Positions 57,070 to 64,000 of a stretch of 64,000 nucleotides of DNA are shown here, piece after piece (position 1 is the first letter of the stretch; every line of letters starts with the position of its first letter). The notes under the pieces were generated by a model that made no database searches, had not been told where the DNA came from, and saw only the letters and a program-made list of their open reading frames with translations. The stretch is from positions 372,001-436,000 of the forward strand of contig CAMYJW010000030.1 of the NCBI GenBank assembly GCA_947258815.1. Reading direction: 5' to 3'. The translations under genes were made by a program, and so were the position numbers. Source of the stretch: an uncultured Sphingomonadaceae bacterium (lineage in GTDB: Bacteria; Pseudomonadota; Alphaproteobacteria; Sphingomonadales; Sphingomonadaceae).

Positions 57070-58272
57070 TCAGAAACCTGCGGAAAGAGTTATCGCCGGA
57101 CCCGATCTTGGGCGGGCTCTGCCGCTCACGCGGAAACGCCAGTCCACGCCAAGCCGGGCCGCAGAATCGCTGCCGACGGGCACTCCAACCGTTGCCGTCG
57201 GGCCGATATCGACCCGCGATGCGCCTTTTTGCGCGCCGGCCCATGCGCCGGCTCCTGCCCTAATATCGTTTGCGCCCAGCTGACCGACACTGCGATCAAC
57301 CCGAATCTGGCCATCGGCAAACGCCGTCTTGAACCGTCCGCCCACATAACCGGCCTGCGCATAGGCTTCTCCGCGCGCCTCAAGCGGCAACGCGAAACGC
57401 GGCAGTTTGGTCACCACCATCGCCGCGGGGCGCAGGCGCACGCCAGCCTGCTGGTCCGTGGCGCGCAGTTCGGCAGCCGCGATCACCGGCACCGACGGAA
57501 CCGGCCTTGCCGAAATGCCGACCGCCACTTCCTTGTCGTTCACGCCTTGCAGGGCGGCTGTGGCGCGAACATACGCCTTGGGTTTGTGCGTGCTGGCTTC
57601 CGACAGCTGATAGCGAACAACCGCGCCGATCTGGCTCGCGCCATATGTTGCCGGGGCGGCACCCGTCGCCAGCGATGCGCCACCGCCACGCCGCATCATC
57701 AGCCAACCGTCTCCCGACCAACGTTTGCGCGAAACAGGGCTGCGGCCCGCCGGATAAAACGGCGCGGGAACGGGCCGGGAAACCGTGCCCTGTGCAAAAG
57801 CTGCCGGCATTGGCAGCTTTGCGAGAGCCGCCATCCAGAGCAACTGATGTCCCGCCGCCACGTCAACCGGCACCGGCATTGCCCGCGGCCGGGGCGGCAG
57901 ATCGGCATAAGGCACCGATGCCTCACCAGCGCGCGCGGGGACGCCTGCAACTGACCAGTCCGGCGAACCGGAACGCGCCGCGCCGAACCGCCGATCATCT
58001 ATCGACCATGCAGGCGATCCAGCGGAATTTTCTTCCAGGTCAAGTGCTGCGCGCGCGTGCGGATCGCGCGCGTTGTCCGAACCGGATCTGTCGCGCGCCC
58101 TTACCAGGGGATCACCCGGCTCGCCGCCTACTTCAGCTAACCCGACAGGAGACTGGCTATCGGAGCTTAGCGCCGCATAGTCCCATAGCGCCGCACGCGC
58201 ACCGACCCAGCCGGTCAGTATGACGACAAGCGCCACCAGCGGACCGCCCCGCGATCTGCGTCCCACGCTCAT
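57070..58272 (-). CDS. Hypothetical envelope protein, possible NfrA-like partner
   Basis: A 400-residue protein. It has an N-terminal hydrophobic segment (LVALVVILTGWVGARAALWDY), then about 130 residues of proline-, alanine- and aspartate-rich linker. The C-terminal 190 residues look like beta strands (AYVRATAALQGVNDKEVAVGISARPV, YAQAGYVGGRFKTAFADGQIRV, RLGVDWRFRVSGRARPRSGP) and end in ITLSAGF with a terminal aromatic. Start overlaps the NfrB-like stop (ATGA). In E. coli, nfrB is paired with nfrA, whose product is an outer-membrane protein of about 990 residues. This protein is far shorter and I assign it by position, so confidence in the function is low. Confidence 0.75.
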   Translation of the reverse strand: MSVGRRSRGGPLVALVVILTGWVGARAALWDYAALSSDSQSPVGLAEVGGEPGDPLVRARDRSGSDNARDPHARAALDLEENSAGSPAWSIDDRRFGAARSGSPDWSVAGVPARAGEASVPYADLPPRPRAMPVPVDVAAGHQLLWMAALAKLPMPAAFAQGTVSRPVPAPFYPAGRSPVSRKRWSGDGWLMMRRGGGASLATGAAPATYGASQIGAVVRYQLSEASTHKPKAYVRATAALQGVNDKEVAVGISARPVPSVPVIAAAELRATDQQAGVRLRPAAMVVTKLPRFALPLEARGEAYAQAGYVGGRFKTAFADGQIRVDRSVGQLGANDIRAGAGAWAGAQKGASRVDIGPTATVGVPVGSDSAARLGVDWRFRVSGRARPRSGPAITLSAGF

Positions 58273-59732
58273 CGTGAAATGGCCTGTTGCGGCGTTTCAG
58301 TGGTATGATCGCTGGGATGGCTGGCGTGCTCGGTCTTGTCCCAGACCACATCGCTGCCGCGCAATGTCTTGATGTATGCCATCAAGGCGCGGCGGCCGGC
58401 CATGATCGAAATGACGTTCGCAACCGGTATCCTGAGAACCGCAAGCACCCCTTCCGAAAAGCCGTACTCGCGCGCCACAAAGCCAAAACGCCACAATGCG
58501 CGCCAGACGAATGCCGCAAAGCTGATAGCAAGCATTGTCTTGAGCAACGGCGAAAGCAGCAGCCCCTCACTCCAGCCAGCAAGGCGGGCAACCGCGAGAA
58601 TCGCTTCAACCACCAGCAGGCTGTAGGCGGTGGCCAGAACGATCGCCGAAAGCGGCCCGCGCCGGTCCCGCAGGGCCATCCAGAAATCAAGCATACCGCC
58701 TGACCAGCCCAGCCGATCCCAGCCCTGCAGCGCGATTCCATGAATCCAGCGCGTTTTCTGCCGGACCGACTGTTCAAGCGTTGCCGGAAAATAAGCGCGC
58801 GTGGCAACCAGTTCGCCCAGGTGATCGCGGAACCGGAGAAACCGCCCCTTCAGTTCGCCGCGGGACATTGCGATGCCCAGTTCATAATCCTCTGTCAGGC
58901 AATCCGCGGCGAAGGGCCCCATCGCGCCATCCAGTTCATCCTGCTTTGCCTCGAACAGCTCGGCCAGTCTTTCACGCGAAAATCCGCACCCGACCCCTGC
59001 CGCCGGAATCGCTGCGCCAAGTGCATCGCGAACAACCATCGCCTTGGCATGGGCTTCGGCAAATTCATCGGTGTAATGCCCTGCGATCCAGTGCGAAGCG
59101 GCCTGAGGCTCTGGCCGGACGGGCAGTTGCACGAAATCGGCGCTGTTCAGTCCGTCGTCGATCAGAGACAGCGCGGCAGGATGTACCATGTCCTCGGCAT
59201 CGTGGAGTATGACGCTGCGATACTGGAAGTTGCCGCGCTCCTCATCGACGCATAGCGCCGCGTAAAGACGATTCAGGCAATCGGCTTTCGTCGTCGGTCC
59301 CACGCGATCATGGACGACGATCCGCAGCCGTGTATCTGATTTTGCCGCCTTTATCGCAGCGGCAATGGTTTCATCGTCATTGGCATAGCACCCCACATAC
59401 AGCGCAAAGCCGGGATGCGGCCAGACAGCAAGCGTGTGCGAAATCATCGCGCCGATCACGTCCGCCTCGCTCCACGCGGGCACGAGAACGGCCGCCCTGC
59501 CTTCCAGAGGCCTGACTTCTTCCGACTGTTTCAGTGCTGATTCCCGGGCCTTTCCGGTAAACCGCAGGGCCAACCACGAGAAATCAACGGCAAGCTCATC
59601 CAGAGCACTGATAATAAACCAGAATGCTGCGAACAGCAGAAGCTCATGCTCAATCAGCTGCAATCCTGCAAGCAACTGATGCACAGCTGTTGTCGCGTCG
59701 ATCGACACTGCCCCGGCAAGCCCCCAAACCAA
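58269..59732 (-). CDS. NfrB-like membrane glycosyltransferase (N4 adsorption protein B family), short form
   Basis: A family 2 glycosyltransferase of up to 487 residues. It matches E. coli NfrB in VPAWSEADVIGAMI (85-98), the GPTTKADCLN segment, ILHDAEDMVHP (177-181 DxD region), SAGVG-like PAAGVGCGFSR, LTEDYELG, RQKTRWIHGIALQGW and the final VLRIPVANVISIMAGRRALMAYI ... VWDKTEH. It ends there, where NfrB continues with about 250 residues that include a GspE-N/MshEN-type c-di-GMP-binding region. The frame opens with TTG at 59732; a GTG at 59684 nearer the first helix is another candidate. Confidence 0.88.
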   Translation of the reverse strand: MVWGLAGAVSIDATTAVHQLLAGLQLIEHELLLFAAFWFIISALDELAVDFSWLALRFTGKARESALKQSEEVRPLEGRAAVLVPAWSEADVIGAMISHTLAVWPHPGFALYVGCYANDDETIAAAIKAAKSDTRLRIVVHDRVGPTTKADCLNRLYAALCVDEERGNFQYRSVILHDAEDMVHPAALSLIDDGLNSADFVQLPVRPEPQAASHWIAGHYTDEFAEAHAKAMVVRDALGAAIPAAGVGCGFSRERLAELFEAKQDELDGAMGPFAADCLTEDYELGIAMSRGELKGRFLRFRDHLGELVATRAYFPATLEQSVRQKTRWIHGIALQGWDRLGWSGGMLDFWMALRDRRGPLSAIVLATAYSLLVVEAILAVARLAGWSEGLLLSPLLKTMLAISFAAFVWRALWRFGFVAREYGFSEGVLAVLRIPVANVISIMAGRRALMAYIKTLRGSDVVWDKTEHASHPSDHTTETPQQAISR

Positions 59733-59807
59733 AAATCAGTTGAAGGGAGCCTATTGCGTATCGCGATGTCTTGCAACCGCTGGAATTATCGTCAAGAGCG
59801 AGTGGCA

Positions 59808-61019
59808 ATGAACCGTTTACGTCATCTTCCAAACAGAATCGCTACCGGCCTGACCAAACTGCTGGGCGGCGACGCGGCTGCAGGGGTCTTGCTGATCTTC
59901 GTGGCCATTGCGGCAATGGTCGCTGCGAACTCGCCGCTTGCGCATGGTTATCACGATCTGTTTCACGGCACGTTAAGCTGGACCCCGATTGCCAAGCTCA
60001 ACACGCTTCACCTGTGGATCAATGATGCGCTGATGGCGATATTCTTCTTTGTCGTCGGACTGGAGATCAAGCGCGAGCTGCTCGATGGCGAGCTGTCGGA
60101 CGCCAAAAAGCGTCGCCTGCCGATACTTGCAGCGGCAGCGGGGATGACGGTCCCGGCAATTATCTACCTCTCGTTCGCTGGCGTGGATCAGCCGCTTCAG
60201 CGCGGTTGGGCTATTCCGGCGGCAACCGACATCGCGTTTGCAATGGGCGTTATCGGTCTGCTCGGAAGCCGGGTCCCTGCTTCGCTCAGGCTGTTCCTGC
60301 TTACCGTTGCGATTGTCGATGATCTTGGCGCGGTCGTGATCATCGCGGTTTTTTACACCGCACAGATCAAACTGGCGTGGCTTGTCGCCGCGCTGGTGAT
60401 TCTCGCGCTGATGATCGCCTGGGGCAGACGTGGCATTTCGACCTATACGGTAACCCTGATCCTGACAGTCGCGCTATGGTATTGCGTCCTGCATTCCGGC
60501 GTGCACGCAACGATCGCGGGCGTCGCCGCCGCGCTCACCATTCCTTTGAAAGTTGATCGGGGCGGTGACAGTATGTTGCTTCGCATGGAGCATGCGCTGG
60601 TCCCCTGGAACGAATACGTGATCGTACCGCTCTTCGGCTTTGCAAACGCCGGAGTCGCGCTGGCCGGAATTGGAATGGCCGGCCTTGTCAGCCCCCTGCC
60701 GCTTGGCATCGCGGCGGGCCTGTTTGTCGGCAAGCAGATCGGCATTTTCGGATCAATCGTGGTTGCCGAACGAATCGGCTTCGCACACCGTCCCGACGGA
60801 TCAAACCTGACTCAGCTTTGGGGCATGTCGATCCTGTGCGGCATTGGCTTTACGATGAGCCTGTTTATCGGCGCGCTGGCCTTCCCCGGCTATCCGCACC
60901 TGATCGAGGAAGCGAAGCTGGGCGTGATTACCGGCTCTGTTCTGTCATCGCTGCTTGGCTATCTGGTGCTCCGATTCGCCACCAAGCCGGCGACCAGCGC
61001 TACGCCTGCCGAGGTTTAA
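59808..61019 (+). CDS. nhaA: Na+/H+ antiporter NhaA
   Basis: A 403-residue antiporter with about 12 helices that exchanges sodium for protons. The ion-binding aspartates are Asp171/Asp172 in TVAIVDDLGAVVIIAVFYT; Asp141 in AATDIAFAMGV is also conserved. GFANAGVAL and the late WGMSILCGIGFTMSLFIG helix complete the family pattern. Start 59808 (MNRLRHLP) precedes the first helix. A longer frame from 59646 would overlap the divergent NfrB-like gene. Confidence 0.95.
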   Translation: MNRLRHLPNRIATGLTKLLGGDAAAGVLLIFVAIAAMVAANSPLAHGYHDLFHGTLSWTPIAKLNTLHLWINDALMAIFFFVVGLEIKRELLDGELSDAKKRRLPILAAAAGMTVPAIIYLSFAGVDQPLQRGWAIPAATDIAFAMGVIGLLGSRVPASLRLFLLTVAIVDDLGAVVIIAVFYTAQIKLAWLVAALVILALMIAWGRRGISTYTVTLILTVALWYCVLHSGVHATIAGVAAALTIPLKVDRGGDSMLLRMEHALVPWNEYVIVPLFGFANAGVALAGIGMAGLVSPLPLGIAAGLFVGKQIGIFGSIVVAERIGFAHRPDGSNLTQLWGMSILCGIGFTMSLFIGALAFPGYPHLIEEAKLGVITGSVLSSLLGYLVLRFATKPATSATPAEV

Positions 61020-61031
61020 GGCAACTAAGCC

Positions 61032-61454
61032 TCACCACTCGCCGATATTGGCCATGCTGGCCCACGGCTCCTGCGGCGGCAACGCCTTGCCCGATTGCAA
61101 AAGTTCGACCGAGATCCCGTCCGGCGTGCGCACGAAAGCCATCCAGCCATCGCGTGACGGCCGATTGATCGGCACACCCGCATCGGAGAGGCGCTGGCAG
61201 GTTTCGTAGATATCATCGACCTCATAAGCGAGATGGCCGAAGTTTCTCCCGCCTGAGTACTCCTCGGGGTCCCAGTTGTGAGTCAGTTCCACCTCGGCAA
61301 TGCCTTCCTGCCCCGGACAGGCGAGAAAGATCAGCGTAAACCGGCCCTGTTCGCTGGTATGGCGCCGCACTTCGCGCAGTCCGATCAGGTTGAAAAAGGC
61401 AATTGTGTCCTCGGGATTCGAAACACGGATCATAGTGTGGAGATATCTGGGCAC
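61032..61454 (-). CDS. gloA: Lactoylglutathione lyase (glyoxalase I)
   Basis: A 140-residue enzyme that converts the methylglyoxal-glutathione hemithioacetal to S-lactoylglutathione. The four metal ligands are present: His6 (LHTMIRV), Glu56 (VELTHNWD), His74 (FGHLAYEVDD) and Glu117 (SVELLQ), with the NFGHLAYEVDDIYETC signature. Its 3' end is 12 bases from the convergent nhaA stop. Confidence 0.94.
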   Translation of the reverse strand: MPRYLHTMIRVSNPEDTIAFFNLIGLREVRRHTSEQGRFTLIFLACPGQEGIAEVELTHNWDPEEYSGGRNFGHLAYEVDDIYETCQRLSDAGVPINRPSRDGWMAFVRTPDGISVELLQSGKALPPQEPWASMANIGEW

Positions 61455-61468
61455 TTTTCGCAGCCTTT

Positions 61469-61505
61469 CGGTTCATCGCTCATAAAGAACGGTTCATCGC
61501 ACATA
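61469..61505. repeat. Direct repeat pair between gloA and the SIMPL gene, 21-base period
   Basis: CGGTTCATCGCTCATA (61469-61484) and CGGTTCATCGCACATA (61490-61505) differ at one base and are offset by 21 bases, two helical turns. They lie in the 97-base gap between divergent genes, so they may be an operator. Confidence 0.7.
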
Positions 61506-61551
61506 CAGTCAGCATGTCTATGGCTTGTCCCACCAAAAGGGAGAAGTGACA

Positions 61552-62304
61552 ATGTCTCAGCCCAGTGAGGAATCCAACCCCGGCGGCCCGTCGTTTCTAG
61601 CCGACCCGGTGACCCGGCGCTGGCTGGCCAGTTCCGGCATCCTGACAGTCGGACTGATTGTCGGCGGATACCTTCTCGGCGACGGGCTGTTGCGCGCCCG
61701 ACAGGCCGATCGTTCGGTCACCGTGCGCGGACTTGCCGAGCGCGAAGTGACCGCCGATCTTGCGACATGGACACTGTCCTACGCAGCGACCGCAAACGAT
61801 CTCTCAAGCGCACAAGCCAACATTGACCGGAACAGCGGCGCGATCAGGCGCTTTTTCGGCGAACTCGGCTTTCCGGCGGACGCCTTGCAACCAACCGGAG
61901 TGAATGTATCGCAATACACAAACAACGGCATTACGACATTTACAGTGCGCCAGCGGATGACTTTGCGCACGCAAGACATAAAGCGCGCCCAGGATGCGGT
62001 GAAGCGTCAGTTTGAGCTGGTGCGGCGCGGTGTCGTGCTTGAAGAAGGATCGGGCATGTCGTTCGCGTTCACCGGACTGAACGACATAAAACCGGAGATG
62101 ATAGCGGCCGCCACAAAGGATGCGCGTGCATCGGCCCAGCAATTCGCCAATGACAGCGGCACATCGGTTGGTTCAATCAAACGCGCGACGCAAGGCTACT
62201 TTTCCATCGATGCGCGCGATGGCGATTCGGGCGGTTGGGGCGTTTCGGACACGCCATTCAAGAAGGTCCGCGTCGTCACGACAGTGCACTTCCACTTACG
62301 CTGA
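61552..62304 (+). CDS. SIMPL (DUF541) domain protein, membrane-anchored
   Basis: A 250-residue periplasmic protein with an N-terminal transmembrane anchor (WLASSGILTVGLIVGGYLLGDGLL) and a SIMPL domain. The domain is visible as VTVRGLAEREVTADLATWTLSYAAT, FFGELGFPADALQPTGVNVSQYT and FTGLNDIKPEMIAAATKDARASAQQFA. The domain is widespread (E. coli YggE, linked to oxidative stress), with no defined reaction. Start 61552 has AGGGAG ahead; an upstream ATG at 61525 is less likely. Confidence 0.9.
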   Translation: MSQPSEESNPGGPSFLADPVTRRWLASSGILTVGLIVGGYLLGDGLLRARQADRSVTVRGLAEREVTADLATWTLSYAATANDLSSAQANIDRNSGAIRRFFGELGFPADALQPTGVNVSQYTNNGITTFTVRQRMTLRTQDIKRAQDAVKRQFELVRRGVVLEEGSGMSFAFTGLNDIKPEMIAAATKDARASAQQFANDSGTSVGSIKRATQGYFSIDARDGDSGGWGVSDTPFKKVRVVTTVHFHLR

Positions 62305-62329
62305 ATAAATCCACTTACGCTAAATAAAT
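62292..62329 (+). repeat. Near-perfect 19-base tandem duplication over the SIMPL gene stop codon
   Basis: ccacttacgctgaataaat (62292-62310) is followed directly by a copy with one change (TGA to TAA context, 62311-62329). The first copy encodes the last residues and stop of the SIMPL protein. Confidence 0.85.
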
Positions 62330-62366
62330 AAAAAAGCCCGCCCGGAAAAACCGGACGGGCCTTTTC
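62325..62366. terminator. Bidirectional terminator between the SIMPL and TorF-porin genes
   Basis: Ten-base stem GCCCGCCCGG / CCGGACGGGC with one mismatch and an AAAAA loop. The minus strand reads into TTTTTTATTTATTT, so it is strongest for the porin gene; on the plus strand CTTTTC follows. Confidence 0.88.
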
Positions 62367-62386
62367 ATACGCAGGATTTCGATCGT

Positions 62387-63136
62387 TTAGAACGAAACCG
62401 AAAGCGTGCCGACGACAGCGCCGTCGGTGAAGTTGTAATCACCGGGAAGGTAATCGCCTTCTGCTTCGACGTAGGAAACGCCGACCGAGAGGTTCTCGTT
62501 AACGGCAAATTCCGCACCGACTGACCAGTCAAACGCCTTGCCATCGTTGGTGAACGTCAGGAAACCGTCAGTGTAACCCAGATGTGCCGAAAGGCTCAGC
62601 GGAGTGTCCGGAATGCCAACGCCCAGATCGGTGTAGACATAGATGTTGTCGGTGTTGCCAAGCGAATCCTGGCTGGGTGCATATGCAACGCCAACCGTGG
62701 CTTCCGCCGGACCAAACGCGAAACCGGCCGATGCATAGAATTCGACGTAGTCGGTATCACCGACCACAGAATTCGTGGCATTCGGATAGAGGTAATAGAT
62801 GACGCCGATATCAGCGGAAATGCCGCTGGTGATGTCGCCGGACCAGCCGCCGTAAAGGTCAAGCTCGGTGTGGCCAAAGCCAACGGTGTCTTCGTCGAGC
62901 GAAGAGCCCCAGGTTCCGATGTAAAAACCGCTCGAGTGACCGACATCGACACCGCCCTGAATGGCAATGTCACCACCTGACAGATCAACACCGCGGAAAC
63001 GGTATTCAGATACGAGTGCGGCGTTTCCGGAAATCGAGATCTCGCTTTCACCACCGTTTGCAAGGGCGGGGGTTGCTGCAAGGCCGCAACCGGCAAGAAT
63101 AGAAGCGGCAACAAGGCCGCGCACGGACGTAAGCAT
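62387..63136 (-). CDS. TorF family (Gcw_chp/TIGR02001) putative outer-membrane porin
   Basis: A 249-residue predicted outer-membrane beta-barrel with signal peptide MLTSVRGLVAASILAGCGLAATPALA. The family start SISGNAALVSEYRFRGVDLSGGDIAIQGGVDVGHSSGFYIGTWGSS is clear, as are FGHTELDLYGGW and the alternating-strand barrel ending in VVGTLSVSF with terminal Phe. Its strong acidic bias is usual for the family. Start 63136 directly precedes the leader; an open frame extends upstream without leader-like sequence. Confidence 0.92.
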   Translation of the reverse strand: MLTSVRGLVAASILAGCGLAATPALANGGESEISISGNAALVSEYRFRGVDLSGGDIAIQGGVDVGHSSGFYIGTWGSSLDEDTVGFGHTELDLYGGWSGDITSGISADIGVIYYLYPNATNSVVGDTDYVEFYASAGFAFGPAEATVGVAYAPSQDSLGNTDNIYVYTDLGVGIPDTPLSLSAHLGYTDGFLTFTNDGKAFDWSVGAEFAVNENLSVGVSYVEAEGDYLPGDYNFTDGAVVGTLSVSF

Positions 63137-63391
63137 GGTGTAATCCCTCAAGATTGCTGTTGTGCCTCGTCCCACCTGCAAAGCCGCCTCAAACCTCATT
63201 TCGCGGGTCTGATGTCCGACTATGATTTGACGCTGCACGGTTTTGCTGCATCGCACAAGGCAAATGTTTGCAACTTTGCACACATCCGGCAAAACCGTGA
63301 CACTCTTGCAACACACCTTCCGACATAACTACCGGGTGTAATCGCTTGTTGCCAGCGCCTCGTCTGTCTACATCGGGTGCGGATTTCATCG
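63137..63391. promoter_or_regulatory. Divergent intergenic region with nested inverted repeats
   Basis: An exact 11-base inverted repeat CACGGTTTTGC (63236-63246) / GCAAAACCGTG (63289-63299) surrounds a short palindrome GCAAATGTTTGC (63260-63271). Their centres nearly coincide. Location between the porin and phosphatase genes suggests a regulatory site. No gene is seen here. Confidence 0.5.
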
Positions 63392-64000
63392 ATGATTGAT
63401 ATTGTCAGCAAATTTCTCGGCCCCAGACAGGATGGCCCGGCTCCCGCCATTCCCGCCGGACAGCGAGTCTATGCGATCGGCGATATTCACGGCAGGATGG
63501 ACCTGTTCGAAGCGCTGGCCCAGGCCATCGAGGATGACGACGCGGCGAAACCCCCTGCCGAAACGACCGTCATTCTGTTGGGATATCTCGTTGACCGGGG
63601 GCCGGACAGCGCAAAAGTTGTCGCCGCCGCGCGAACATGGGCCGAATTCAGAGACGTCAGGTTCATTTCGGGCAATCACGAGGAAATGTTCCTGCAAAGT
63701 TTCTTCAAGGCCGGGATTCTGCGCAGCTTCATGAAGTTTGGCGGGTTCGAAACGATGGTGTCCTACGGCCTTGATGCCAAGCTGCTGAAAACGGCTTCAA
63801 CCGATGAAGTGCAGGACATGCTGATCGATGCCGTCCCCTGGGAAGATCGCGAGTTTCTGCGCAAGTTCAAGCTCACCATCCAGATTGGCGATTACCTTTT
63901 CGTCCATGCCGGGATTCGGCCCAAACGAGCGATCGATGCGCAGGATCCCCATGACTGTCGCTGGATTCGCGAACCGTTTCTCAGCTATCCGGGCAACTTC
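63392..64000 (+). CDS. PPP-type metallophosphoesterase (serine/threonine phosphatase), 3' end outside window
   Basis: The visible 203 residues hold most of a bacterial PPP phosphatase. The motifs are AIGDIHGRMDL (30-34, first metal motif), then LLGYLVDRGPDS, ISGNHEEMF (Asn95-His96-Glu97) and FVHAGIRP with its metal histidine. The second motif is normally GDxVDRG; here the bridging metal ligand is Tyr65 (codon TAT at 63584-63586). WIREPFLSYPGNF is the usual continuation. The gene is cut by the window edge, so the last metal-binding histidine cannot be checked. Confidence 0.88.
   Translation, partial: MIDIVSKFLGPRQDGPAPAIPAGQRVYAIGDIHGRMDLFEALAQAIEDDDAAKPPAETTVILLGYLVDRGPDSAKVVAAARTWAEFRDVRFISGNHEEMFLQSFFKAGILRSFMKFGGFETMVSYGLDAKLLKTASTDEVQDMLIDAVPWEDREFLRKFKLTIQIGDYLFVHAGIRPKRAIDAQDPHDCRWIREPFLSYPGNF

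Noticed and set aside
1..64000. Mobile elements, prophage, CRISPR arrays, tRNA or rRNA genes
   Set aside because: No transposase, integrase, terminal inverted repeats, regular spacer repeats or tRNA-like T-loops were seen on either strand; the coding style is uniform.

Overview
This is a high-GC, gene-dense chromosomal window from an alphaproteobacterium, most likely a member of the Sphingomonadales (Erythrobacter or Novosphingobium type). The evidence is a MucR/Ros regulator next to Fur, a large TonB-dependent receptor, a class II DAHP synthase, the gatC-gatA-UPF0114-gatB order, a TIGR02186 protein paired with a TauE/SafE permease, and a TorF-type porin. Placement below order is inference. 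I see no rRNA, tRNA, CRISPR array, transposase, integrase or phage genes, so most of the window reads as core chromosome with a few accessory genes.

Layout. 1-5050 (minus): M16 peptidase, DAHP synthase and the 5' part of an ergothioneine synthase EgtB. 5178-8824 (plus): Nfu scaffold, TsaB, RimI, MucR, Fur, PlsC. 8806-14493: a lipoprotein, IspH, ThrB and RNase HI, then a YegP protein, an FAD oxidoreductase and an alpha/beta hydrolase. 14579-22105 (plus): Tad/Flp pilus genes cpaA-B-C-D-E-tadB-tadC without the cpaF ATPase, closed by a strong terminator. 22224-32983: MTA phosphorylase, a TonB receptor, ClpB, a DUF4197 protein and a second M16 peptidase. 33099-39430: two unknown proteins, an acyl-CoA dehydrogenase and the GatCAB amidotransferase operon. 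39468-45061: FKBP isomerase, ribosomal protein S21, then a translationally coupled run crcB-rluC-paiB-HAD-small membrane protein-ATP12, followed by a frameshifted Nmad3-family gene. 45094-48601 (minus): an Mla/MCE lipid-transport operon. 48717-53561 (plus): ValS, QueE and a MATE exporter. 53568-59732 (minus): HerA-like ATPase, TIGR02186 protein, TauE/SafE permease, and a two-gene NfrA/NfrB-like glycan unit. 59808-64000: NhaA, glyoxalase I, a SIMPL protein, a TorF porin and a truncated PPP phosphatase.

Main points for follow-up: (i) EgtB has no ATG/GTG/TTG before its conserved N-terminus, only a well-spaced Shine-Dalgarno in front of an ATC codon, in the same frame as aroG; (ii) the Tad locus lacks its assembly ATPase; (iii) the NfrB-like glycosyltransferase stops where E. 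coli NfrB begins its C-terminal c-di-GMP-responsive region, and its partner is a short NfrA-like or unknown envelope protein; (iv) the Nmad3 gene is broken by one missing base in a C5 run; (v) the PPP phosphatase has Tyr in place of the bridging metal-ligand Asp; (vi) the 61.5 kb and 63.3 kb intergenic regions carry repeat architectures that look like operators. All functional calls come from reading motifs and gene order; no database search was run.
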